Source: an uncultured Ellagibacter sp.
GTDB taxonomy: Bacteria; Actinomycetota; Coriobacteriia; Coriobacteriales; Eggerthellaceae
Direction of reading: 5' to 3'
NCBI GenBank assembly: GCA_934613165.1
Contig: CAKTSW010000123.1
Location: 1 to 5,336, forward strand
Length of the DNA: 5,336 bases
In this document: positions 1 to 5,336 of the stretch, piece after piece
Layout of the letters: the number at the start of each line of letters is the position of its first letter
How positions within the stretch are numbered: the first letter of the stretch is position 1
Notes under the pieces: model-generated
Told to the model about the DNA's origin: nothing
Seen by the model: the letters and a program-made list of their open reading frames with translations, nothing else
Databases searched by the model: none
Translations under genes and position numbers: made by a program

Positions 1-1
1 G

Positions 2-538
2 GCGACCGCGCTCTACACGGGGCTCATGCTCTCGGACTTGCAGGCGGTTCCGTTGTGGTCGACGCCGCTGCTCCCCGCGCTGTTCACGCTCTCGTCGCTT
101 TCCTGCGGGCTCGCGCTCGCGATCATCGCGGCGCACCTCTCGGGCGCGTCTCGCTCGTTCTCGGGCCTCATGAGCGCCCTCGAGTGCGTTGACGCCGCGG
201 CGATCGTGATCGAGGGCGCGGTGCTCGCGGCGTTCGTCGTACGGGCGACGTCGCCTGCGGGGCAAACGGCGACCGACCAGGTGCGCGAAGCGGCGGGCGG
301 TCTGCTCGTCTTCGGGCCCGACGCCTGGGCGTTCTGGGCGCTCTTCGTCGGGGCGGGGCTCATCGTGCCGTTCGTGTTCGATGTGGCCGCGTCGCGCGCC
401 CGCCGCCGCTCGCGTGCGACGTCGCCCTTTCCCGCGCTCTTCGCGATGGCATGCGTGCTGGTGGGCGGGTTCGTCATGAGGTATTGCATCGTCGGCGCCG
501 GCATGCAGCCGCATGCGGCGCTTGCGGGGTCTATCTAG
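2..538 (+). CDS. NrfD/DmsC-family membrane anchor subunit, C-terminal part (5' end outside window)
   Basis: This is the last 178 residues of an integral membrane protein; the frame is open to the window edge, so the start lies upstream. It begins ATALYTGLMLSDLQAVPLW and continues WSTPLLPALF, which resembles the conserved Y-T-G-x-L-x(n)-P-x-W-x-T-P-x-L-P-x-L-F stretch of NrfD/polysulfide-reductase membrane subunits. Hydrophobic segments follow at about residues 23-46, 57-80, 107-129 and 143-165 of the visible part, with an Arg-rich cytoplasmic-type loop (residues 132-138). The end, GGFVMRYCIVGAGMQ, matches the usual C-terminal helix of the family. Such subunits bind quinone/quinol and pass electrons to or from a DmsB-like ferredoxin subunit, so an upstream catalytic subunit and ferredoxin are expected. 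An in-frame ATG at 26 is internal, not the start, because family homology extends upstream of it. The stop TAG overlaps the ribosome binding site of the next gene. Confidence 0.85.
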   Translation, partial: ATALYTGLMLSDLQAVPLWSTPLLPALFTLSSLSCGLALAIIAAHLSGASRSFSGLMSALECVDAAAIVIEGAVLAAFVVRATSPAGQTATDQVREAAGGLLVFGPDAWAFWALFVGAGLIVPFVFDVAASRARRRSRATSPFPALFAMACVLVGGFVMRYCIVGAGMQPHAALAGSI

Positions 539-547
539 GAGGAAACG

Positions 548-1036
548 ATGGGACAGAAGAAGTCGTTCACGTTCGAGGTCGACGAGTCGTCCGACGTGCC
601 GCTTTGGGCGCAGCTTCGCCAGCGCCTCGTCTACCTCATCGACTCGGGGTATTTCCAGCCGGGCGACCAGCTGCCCACGGTGCGCGGGCTCGCCTCCGAG
701 ATATCCATCAACTACAACACCGTGAACAAGGCCTACTTGAGCCTCGTGTCCGATGGGTTCCTCGAATCGACGCGCGGGCGCGGCGTGTTTGTGCGCGGCA
801 TCGCGGCCGATGCGGGCGACGCCTCCTCGATGCCCGAGGCCGACGTGATCGTCGACGACTGCATCACGGCGTGCCGGGGCTTGGGCATGTCGCTCGACGA
901 CGTGCGCCGCTGCATGCTCGGGCGCATCCAGCACGCGAAGAGCTCGGAAGGCGGCGACGGCGTGCAGCAGGGTAGCGCGCGCATCGTGAAGGTCGACGTG
1001 AACGCCCCGGCACCGGCGGGCGTCCGCGGCGCGTAG
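548..1036 (+). CDS. GntR-family transcriptional regulator, short YtrA-like type
   Basis: This is a 162-residue DNA-binding regulator. Residues about 16-83 form a GntR winged helix-turn-helix: DVPLWAQLRQRLVYLIDSG, then the signature GDQLPTVRGLA (39-49), the recognition-helix region NYNTVNKAYLSL (55-66), and the wing DGFLESTRGRGVFV (69-82). Only about 80 residues remain, with one predicted helical stretch (about 98-120, including ACRGLGMSLDDVRRCML). That is too small for a FadR, HutC or MocR effector domain and typical of the YtrA subfamily. Known YtrA-type proteins usually repress their own operon, often with membrane-protein genes. The start is well supported: AGGAGG at 537-542, 5 nt before the ATG, overlaps the stop of the preceding NrfD gene, implying co-transcription and probably translational coupling. 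The SPFH gene follows after 26 nt. The last 20 or so residues are low-complexity and Ala/Pro/Gly-rich. The effector is unknown. Confidence 0.9.
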   Translation: MGQKKSFTFEVDESSDVPLWAQLRQRLVYLIDSGYFQPGDQLPTVRGLASEISINYNTVNKAYLSLVSDGFLESTRGRGVFVRGIAADAGDASSMPEADVIVDDCITACRGLGMSLDDVRRCMLGRIQHAKSSEGGDGVQQGSARIVKVDVNAPAPAGVRGA

Positions 1037-1062
1037 CAGGCGGAAAGGGAAGGCGAATCGTC

Positions 1063-2046
1063 ATGGCTTTTGGGTTCGGATCGAAAGGCGCTGGCGCCCC
1101 CGTGCCGGAGAAAACGCAGGTAAACCGGGGCATCGTCCCCGATAGCGGGGCCGACCCGGTAGGCGAGCGAACGTCGGGCTTCGGGCCGGTGCTCTTCACC
1201 GTCGCGCTGTTCGCCGTCGCGTTCGCCGTGGTGCTGCTCGTCTCGTCGTGGCTCGTGCCGCCGATCGGCGTCGGGCATATCGCAGCTGCCTTGGCAGTCG
1301 CCCTTATCGCCGCCTCGTCGGTGCACATCGCGCAGCAGTGGGAAAAAGTCGTCGTCTTGCGCCTGGGGAAGTTCAACCGCGTGTCGGGCCCGGGGCTGTA
1401 CTGGACGATCCCCGTCATCGAGCAGAACGCGCTGCGCGTCGATTGCCGCGTGCGCACCACGGCGTTCGACGCCGAGGAAACGCTTTCGGCCGACCTGGTG
1501 CCGCTCAACGTGAACGCGGTGCTGTTCTGGGTAGTGTGGGACGCGAAGGCCGCGTGCACCGAAGTGGGCGACTTCTCCCGCGCCGTCGAGCTTGCCGCGC
1601 AGACCGCCCTGCGCGACGCGATCGGGCGCGCGGGCGCGGCCGAGGTGGCCATCCGCCGCGAACAGCTCGATCGCGAACTCAAAGGCGTGCTCGAGGAAAA
1701 GGTCGCGCCGTGGGGCATCACGGTGCTTTCGGTCGAGGTGCGCGACATCATCATGCCGAAGGAGCTTCAGGACACGATGTCGCTCGAAGCCCAGGCCGAG
1801 CAGCGAAAACGCGCCCGCATCACCCTCATGGAGGCCGAGGCCGACATCGCCGAGATGATCGCGGAGATGGGGGAGGTCTACGCCGACAACGACGCGGCGC
1901 TGCGCCTGCGCGCGATGCATCTCCTCTACGAAAGCGTGCGCGAAACCGGCGGCACCGTCGTCGTGCCTTCGAGTTTCTCCGAAGGCTTCGGCGACGTTTT
2001 GGGCGACGCCGCGAAGGACGCCATCAAAGGGAAGGGCGCGCGGTAG
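1063..2046 (+). CDS. SPFH/band-7 domain membrane protein, slipin-like
   Basis: This is a 327-residue stomatin/slipin-type protein. After a polar N-terminus of about 40 residues there are two hydrophobic segments (about 43-65 and 69-90) separated only by PPIG, suggesting a membrane hairpin or two short transmembrane helices. The SPFH domain follows: EKVVVLRLGKFNRVSGPGLYW (from residue 94) is the classic start, then VDCRVRTT, a VPLNVNAVLFWVV strand, AQTALRDAIGR, and WGITVLSVEVRDIIMPKELQ (from 217). An Ala/Glu-rich coiled-coil tail begins at EAQAEQRKRARI. SPFH proteins oligomerise into membrane microdomain scaffolds that can modulate proteases or membrane complexes; the role here is unknown. The start is supported by GGGAAGG at 1047-1053, 9 nt before the ATG. 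The gene follows the GntR gene closely and is probably in the same transcript. No NfeD-type partner, a common slipin neighbour, is present in the window. Confidence 0.9.
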   Translation: MAFGFGSKGAGAPVPEKTQVNRGIVPDSGADPVGERTSGFGPVLFTVALFAVAFAVVLLVSSWLVPPIGVGHIAAALAVALIAASSVHIAQQWEKVVVLRLGKFNRVSGPGLYWTIPVIEQNALRVDCRVRTTAFDAEETLSADLVPLNVNAVLFWVVWDAKAACTEVGDFSRAVELAAQTALRDAIGRAGAAEVAIRREQLDRELKGVLEEKVAPWGITVLSVEVRDIIMPKELQDTMSLEAQAEQRKRARITLMEAEADIAEMIAEMGEVYADNDAALRLRAMHLLYESVRETGGTVVVPSSFSEGFGDVLGDAAKDAIKGKGAR

Positions 2047-2193
2047 GGCGGGGCTCCTCGGTGGGCTTGCCTATCCGCCTTCCTGCCTCCATTTCGTTCG
2101 CCAAACGTTTCCCCGAAGAGGAAAAGCGCGCACTTCGGCCCCTTATCGTCCCGGTTCGTTACGGGAACATATCCCAACGGGAGCAAACAATCA

Positions 2194-2233
2194 AAATTAT
2201 CCTATGACAATCTTGATTGTCATAGGATAATTT
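2194..2233. promoter_or_regulatory. 19-bp-arm perfect inverted repeat, probable operator
   Basis: Arms 2194-2212 and 2215-2233 are exact reverse complements around a central TT (core ATGACAATC-TT-GATTGTCAT). The flanking bases (A2193/C2234) no longer pair. It is AT-rich in a GC-rich genome: only 14 of the 50 bases 2191-2240 are G or C. The right arm covers most of the -35 element and spacer of the promoter that reads into the molybdoenzyme gene, the expected place for a dimeric repressor. A secondary possibility is a transcription terminator for the SPFH gene, since the hairpin is long, but the T-tract after it on the + strand is only three bases. Which regulator binds is unknown; the GntR protein encoded upstream is one untested candidate. 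Confidence 0.75.
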
Positions 2234-2241
2234 CGTATAGT
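2213..2241 (+). promoter_or_regulatory. Sigma-70-type promoter for the molybdoenzyme operon
   Basis: TTGATT at 2213-2218 (-35, consensus TTGACA) and TATAGT at 2236-2241 (-10, consensus TATAAT) are separated by exactly 17 bp. Transcription would start around 2247-2249, giving an untranslated leader of about 130 nt before the ATG at 2381. The overlap of -35 and spacer with the inverted repeat argues for repression-type control. Confidence 0.7.
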
Positions 2242-2283
2242 GTTCGACAACGGATTCGGCCGATTCCCGTGACAAGACGAAAA

Positions 2284-2300
2284 GCGCCGCCAAACGGCGC
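2284..2300 (+). other. Small GC hairpin in the molybdoenzyme mRNA leader
   Basis: GCGCCG at 2284-2289 pairs perfectly with CGGCGC at 2295-2300 across the 5-nt loop CCAAA. It lies within the predicted leader about 80 nt before the start codon. No T-tract follows, so it is not an intrinsic terminator. A function in mRNA stability or translation is possible, but short GC stems are common by chance in DNA of this composition. Confidence 0.3.
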
Positions 2301-2370
2301 GAGGGGGCGTGTTCTGCGCGAGCGCTTGCGATGAGGAAAGCGCGAGAAGGCAAATGCCCCACCACAACGA

Positions 2371-2376
2371 AGGAGG
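2371..2376 (+). promoter_or_regulatory. Ribosome binding site fixing the molybdoenzyme start
   Basis: AGGAGG, followed by GGAA and then ATG at 2381, is a full match to the anti-Shine-Dalgarno sequence with a slightly short 4-nt spacing. It decides the start: the same frame is open further upstream, with a GTG at 2309 and an ATG at 2354, but neither has a comparable site. The 2381 start also puts the Tat twin-arginine motif 12 residues from the N-terminus, as usual. Confidence 0.85.
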
Positions 2377-2380
2377 GGAA

Positions 2381-4804
2381 ATGTCAGAAGCGACGGGCCT
2401 GAAAAACGGCTTTTCCCGCAGAAGCTTTCTCAAGGGCGCAGGCGCCACGGCTGCCACGCTCGGGCTTGCCGGAGCGGCGAGCATGACCCAAACGGGAAGC
2501 TGGCTTGTGCCGCGTACCGCCGAAGCCGACCAACAGCCGGCCGAATACACCGCCTGCACCTACCATCAGTCGCATTGCGGCGGCATGTGCCCGCTGAAGT
2601 GCACCGTGCGCGACGGCCGCATGGTGCTTGTCGAGCCGAATTCCGCAAGCACCGACGACCGCTACCGCACCATCTGCCTGAAGGGCATCTCCGAGGTCCA
2701 GCATATCTACGGCGCAGGGCGCATCCAAACGCCGCTCAAGCGCACGGGCGAGCGCGGATCGAACGAGTTCACCCAGGTCAGCTGGGATGAGGCGCTCGAC
2801 GCCATCACCGATGGCATCAAGCGCATCCAGGCCGAAAGCGGCAAGGACGCGGTCATGGTCATGACGTCGTCGGAAGTGAACTCCGCGAACCTGGCGGCGC
2901 TTCTGGGCGCTCGCGGCGGCGGGTTCACCGGCATCGACGTCGGCATCGGAAACGGCCTCGATCCTGCGATCGGCTACGGCGGCGGCTATGCCACCTCCAC
3001 CGCCGACCCGCGCGACTGGGTCGATTCCCGCATGGTGCTCACCGTCGGGTCGAACTTCTGCGAGTCGACGCTTCCCCAGGTCCGCCTGTTCTTCGAGGCG
3101 AAGGAAGCCGGCGCGAAGATGGTCACGGTCGACCCGCATTTCTCCACCACCGCCTCGAAGTCCGACGAATGGGTGCCCATCGAGCCCGGCACCGACGCCG
3201 CGCTGTTCTTGGGCATGATCTCGGTCATCCTCGAAGAGGGGCTCGCCGATGAGCAGTTCATGGCCGAGCACACGAGCCTGCCGTTCCTCGTCGATACGGC
3301 GACGGGCAAGCTCATCCGCGACCACGCGGTCGACGAATCCGCGGAAGAGCCCGAGAAGGGCAGCGTCAACCCCTTCTTCGTGATCGACCCTGCGACCGGT
3401 GCCGCCGCTTCTTATACCGCGGTCGCGACCCCGGCGCTTTCCGGCACGGCGACCGTCGCCGGCGCCGCCGCGCGCACGGTGCACGACATCATGGTCGAAG
3501 CCTACGCGTCCTACACGGCCGCATGGGCGGCGGGCATCACCGGCATCCCCGAAGACAAGATCCGCGAGCTTGCCCGCGAGTACGCAAAGGGCCCGTCGAG
3601 CCTGGCGCTCGGCTGGGGCGGCAACGACAAGATGACGAACGCCGATATCGCAGGTCATGCGGCCGCGCTGCTCGTCGCCCTTACCGGCAACATCAGCAAG
3701 CCGGGCGCGGGCGTGGGCGTCTACGTCGGAGGCACCTGGTCCGGCCAGACCGGCACGCTCGGCGCCTGGGCGCTTCCCGCCGAATACGCCGCCAGCGCCG
3801 AGGCCGCCGTCGCCGCCTACGACATGCCCACCAAGAAGAACAACGTGCGCGCCGCCATCTTCTGCGGCGACATGGTGGCGCAGCACTTCGCGAACATGTC
3901 GAAGACCGAGGACTGGGCGCGCTCGCTCGACCTCATCGTGTCGATCGACGCGTACTTCACCGAAGGCGCGAAGTGGGCCGACTACGTGCTCCCCACCACG
4001 ACGCGCTTCGAGCTCGACTCCGACTTCGGCAACGTGAAGGTGGGCTACAACCAGATCGTTCTGCAGGAAAAGGTCATCGACCCCTTGTTCGAGGCGAAGA
4101 CCGACCTGTGGATCGAGCGCGAAATCGCCCGTCGCATGGGCATCGCCGACGACGTGCTTCCCGCCGACGGCATCGAGCTTTCGCGCGCCATCCTCGCCAC
4201 GTCCGAAGACCCGTACGTGAGCTCCATCACGCTCGACGCGCTTTCCGAGGCGGGGGCTGTGTGGCCGCTTCAAAACGCCGCGGAAACCCGCCGCGCGTTC
4301 ACCGACTGCGAATACGCCACCACCTCGGGTCGCATGGACGTCTACTACGACGGGCTCACCGAGTTCGGCCAGGCGCTTCCCATGTGGGAACCGTGTACCG
4401 AAATCGGGTCCGACAGCGCGCTGCGCGCAACCTACCCGCTGCAGCTCGCGAACGTCCGCACGCGCTTCCACATCCACAACCAGTTCAACGACGCGCTGTG
4501 GATCCAGCAGTACATGGAGCCCACCATCGAGGTGAACCCCGACGAGCTTGCTACCCGCGGGCTTGAAACGGGCGACACGGTCGAGGTGTTCAACGATCGC
4601 GGCAGCTTCAACGTGCGCGTGGCCGGCAACCCCTCCATCCGCCCGGGCTCGGCGCGCCTTATGGAAGGCTCCACGGCCGACTACATCGCGAAGGGCAACA
4701 TGCAGTCCGTCACCAACGACACGATGACCGACCGCGGCTACCAGCTCATGCAAGGCCCCGTGATCCCGTTCTCGGACACGCTCGTTGAAATCCGCAAGGC
4801 GTAA
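2381..4804 (+). CDS. Tat-exported molybdopterin oxidoreductase catalytic subunit (DMSO reductase family)
   Basis: This 807-residue catalytic subunit carries a bis-molybdopterin cofactor and probably one [4Fe-4S] cluster. A Tat signal is clear: SRRSFLK at residues 12-18, a hydrophobic stretch to about 36, and a plausible cleavage site after AEA (47-49), so it should act outside the cytoplasmic membrane. The Fe-S motif reads H62-x3-C66-x3-C70-x28-C99 (HQSHCGGMCPLKC ... TICLKG), with extra cysteines at 59 and 74. Later family hallmarks are TGNISKPGAG (435-444), SIDAYFTEGAKWADYVLP (521-538), and the C-terminal dinucleotide-binding domain from about 685 with RFHIHNQF and VNPDELATRGLETGDTVEVF. The start is set by AGGAGG at 2371. 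The promoter and operator upstream make it the first gene of its operon; the ferredoxin subunit follows after 12 nt. Residues about 304-370 hold a Thr/Ala-rich stretch without known motif. The substrate is unknown: candidates in this lineage include S- or N-oxides and catechol-type dehydroxylation. Confidence 0.93.
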   Translation: MSEATGLKNGFSRRSFLKGAGATAATLGLAGAASMTQTGSWLVPRTAEADQQPAEYTACTYHQSHCGGMCPLKCTVRDGRMVLVEPNSASTDDRYRTICLKGISEVQHIYGAGRIQTPLKRTGERGSNEFTQVSWDEALDAITDGIKRIQAESGKDAVMVMTSSEVNSANLAALLGARGGGFTGIDVGIGNGLDPAIGYGGGYATSTADPRDWVDSRMVLTVGSNFCESTLPQVRLFFEAKEAGAKMVTVDPHFSTTASKSDEWVPIEPGTDAALFLGMISVILEEGLADEQFMAEHTSLPFLVDTATGKLIRDHAVDESAEEPEKGSVNPFFVIDPATGAAASYTAVATPALSGTATVAGAAARTVHDIMVEAYASYTAAWAAGITGIPEDKIRELAREYAKGPSSLALGWGGNDKMTNADIAGHAAALLVALTGNISKPGAGVGVYVGGTWSGQTGTLGAWALPAEYAASAEAAVAAYDMPTKKNNVRAAIFCGDMVAQHFANMSKTEDWARSLDLIVSIDAYFTEGAKWADYVLPTTTRFELDSDFGNVKVGYNQIVLQEKVIDPLFEAKTDLWIEREIARRMGIADDVLPADGIELSRAILATSEDPYVSSITLDALSEAGAVWPLQNAAETRRAFTDCEYATTSGRMDVYYDGLTEFGQALPMWEPCTEIGSDSALRATYPLQLANVRTRFHIHNQFNDALWIQQYMEPTIEVNPDELATRGLETGDTVEVFNDRGSFNVRVAGNPSIRPGSARLMEGSTADYIAKGNMQSVTNDTMTDRGYQLMQGPVIPFSDTLVEIRKA

Positions 4805-4816
4805 AGGAGCGCTCTC

Positions 4817-5336
4817 ATGACACGATTGGCTATCGTTATCGACAAAGGGCGCTGCGTCGGCTGCCACACCTGCGCAAACGCCTGCAAGATGCAGAACAAC
4901 GTGCCCGACGGGATGCTGTGGAACCGCATCCTCACCGAAGGCGTCGACGTGATCGACGGCGCCGAGGGAACCTACCCCAACCTCACGCGCACCTACCTGC
5001 CGCTCGCGTGCCAGCATTGCGACAACGCCGCGTGCCAGCGCGTGTGTCCCACGGGCGCCACCTATAAGGACGAAAAGGGTCGCGTGGAAATCGACTACGA
5101 CAAGTGCATCGGCTGCCGCATGTGCATGGCCGCCTGCCCCTACAACGCGCGCGTCTTCAATTGGGGCGAGCCGTCCCGTTCCACGGGCGCGAACTGGGGT
5201 GACGCCGCTGTGCCCGTGCGCCCTAAGGGCGTGGCCGAGAAGTGCACGCTCTGCAAGGAACGCACCGATCGGGGAGACGCGCCCATGTGCGTGGCGTGCT
5301 GCCCCGCCCGTGCGCGCACCTACGGCGACTTGGACG
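4817..5336 (+). CDS. DmsB-like 4Fe-4S ferredoxin subunit of the molybdoenzyme (3' end outside window)
   Basis: The first 173 residues of an iron-sulfur electron-transfer subunit are visible; the frame is open at the window edge. Four cysteine groups for four [4Fe-4S] clusters are intact: C13-x2-C16-x2-C19-x3-C23; C65-x2-C68-x4-C73-x3-C77 followed by PTGA; C97-x2-C100-x2-C103-x3-C107 followed by PYNAR; and C143-x2-C146-x11-C158-x3-C162 followed by PARA. This order and spacing are those of DmsB/NrfC/PhsB-type subunits, which relay electrons between the catalytic subunit and a membrane anchor. There is no signal peptide, so export would be by piggy-back on the Tat-signal subunit, as is known for this family. 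The start ATG is preceded by AAAGGAG (4803-4809), which overlaps the stop TAA of the catalytic gene, indicating an operon with probable coupling. C161 is an additional cysteine next to the fourth group. An NrfD-type anchor gene probably follows outside the window. Confidence 0.93.
   Translation, partial: MTRLAIVIDKGRCVGCHTCANACKMQNNVPDGMLWNRILTEGVDVIDGAEGTYPNLTRTYLPLACQHCDNAACQRVCPTGATYKDEKGRVEIDYDKCIGCRMCMAACPYNARVFNWGEPSRSTGANWGDAAVPVRPKGVAEKCTLCKERTDRGDAPMCVACCPARARTYGDLD

Larger units (their letters stand above)
2047..2380 (+). other. Intergenic regulatory region between the SPFH gene and the molybdoenzyme gene
   Basis: This 334-nt stretch carries no convincing gene. Its first part (2047-2185) has no recognisable element beyond a weak 6-bp inverted repeat, CCGAAG at 2113-2118 with CTTCGG at 2133-2138, and no clear terminator for the SPFH gene. 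The middle (2187-2241) holds the operator and promoter. The leader (about 2248-2380) contains possible RNA stems: TCGGCCGA at 2256-2263 inside a longer imperfect palindrome, GCGCCG/CGGCGC at 2284-2300, and GCGCTT/AAGCGC at 2322-2343. It ends in the ribosome binding site at 2371-2376. Confidence 0.75.

Noticed and set aside
451..975. Plus-strand frame spanning the NrfD end and the GntR gene
   Set aside because: Arg-rich shadow in another frame of the GntR gene, with no ribosome binding site and no domain.
733..1920. Minus-strand frame of 395 codons opposite the GntR and SPFH genes
   Set aside because: It is low-complexity and Arg/His/Asp-rich, without domain motifs, and overlaps two well-supported + strand genes and the gap between them. 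A GC-bias shadow.
2113..2138. CCGAAG/CTTCGG inverted repeat as a terminator for the SPFH gene
   Set aside because: Only 6 bp of stem with a 14-nt loop, and no T-tract follows. Too weak to call a terminator.
2194..2233. Palindrome as a mobile-element end, a CRISPR repeat or an attachment site
   Set aside because: It occurs once, there is no adjacent transposase or integrase and no flanking direct duplication, and its overlap with promoter elements explains it better as an operator.
2309..2380. Upstream GTG (2309) or ATG (2354) starts extending the molybdoenzyme N-terminus by 24 or 9 residues
   Set aside because: Neither has a strong ribosome binding site, whereas AGGAGG precedes ATG 2381, which also gives the usual short n-region before the twin-arginine motif.
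2159..2559. Small minus-strand frames across the promoter region
   Set aside because: They run through the operator palindrome and the leader, lack a recognisable domain, and show no convincing ribosome binding site.
2384..5017. A very long open frame (877 codons) on the minus strand opposite the molybdoenzyme and ferredoxin genes
   Set aside because: The + strand frames carry unmistakable family motifs throughout. The antisense frame is Arg/Ala/Gly/Val/His/Asp-rich with no recognisable domain, as expected from strong G/C third-position bias.

Overview
The window is GC-rich coding DNA from what looks like an anaerobic actinobacterium of the class Coriobacteriia, most likely Eggerthellaceae (Eggerthella, Gordonibacter, Slackia, Adlercreutzia type). 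The evidence is the strong G/C bias at third codon positions, canonical AGGAGG-type ribosome binding sites, and a Tat-exported DMSO-reductase-family molybdoenzyme followed by a four-cluster ferredoxin subunit. That lineage carries many such sets. The assignment is inferred from style, not from a database match.

Layout, all genes on the + strand: (1) bases 2-538, the C-terminal end of an NrfD/DmsC-type membrane anchor, presumably the last subunit of a respiratory oxidoreductase encoded upstream of the window; (2) 548-1036, a short YtrA-like GntR repressor starting 9 nt after the anchor stop; (3) 1063-2046, a two-helix SPFH/band-7 (slipin-like) membrane protein 26 nt after the repressor; (4) 2047-2380, a 334-nt intergenic region holding a 19-bp-arm inverted repeat laid over a good sigma-70-type promoter, then an untranslated leader of about 130 nt; (5) 2381-4804, a Tat-signal molybdopterin oxidoreductase catalytic subunit; (6) 4817 to the window end, the start of its DmsB-like 4x[4Fe-4S] electron-transfer subunit, cut by the window edge.

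Genes 5 and 6 form the start of a new transcription unit. The exported catalytic subunit would exchange electrons with the ferredoxin subunit and then, through a membrane anchor expected just beyond the window, with the quinone pool. Genes 1 to 3 look like the tail of a separate operon, in which an anchor subunit is followed by a regulator and a membrane scaffold-type protein. The substrate of neither enzyme can be read from the sequence.

The most interesting items are the operator/promoter arrangement before gene 5, the apparent His in place of the first Fe-S ligand of the molybdoenzyme, and the GntR-SPFH pair between two oxidoreductase operons. I see no clearly new system, RNA gene, CRISPR array or mobile element.
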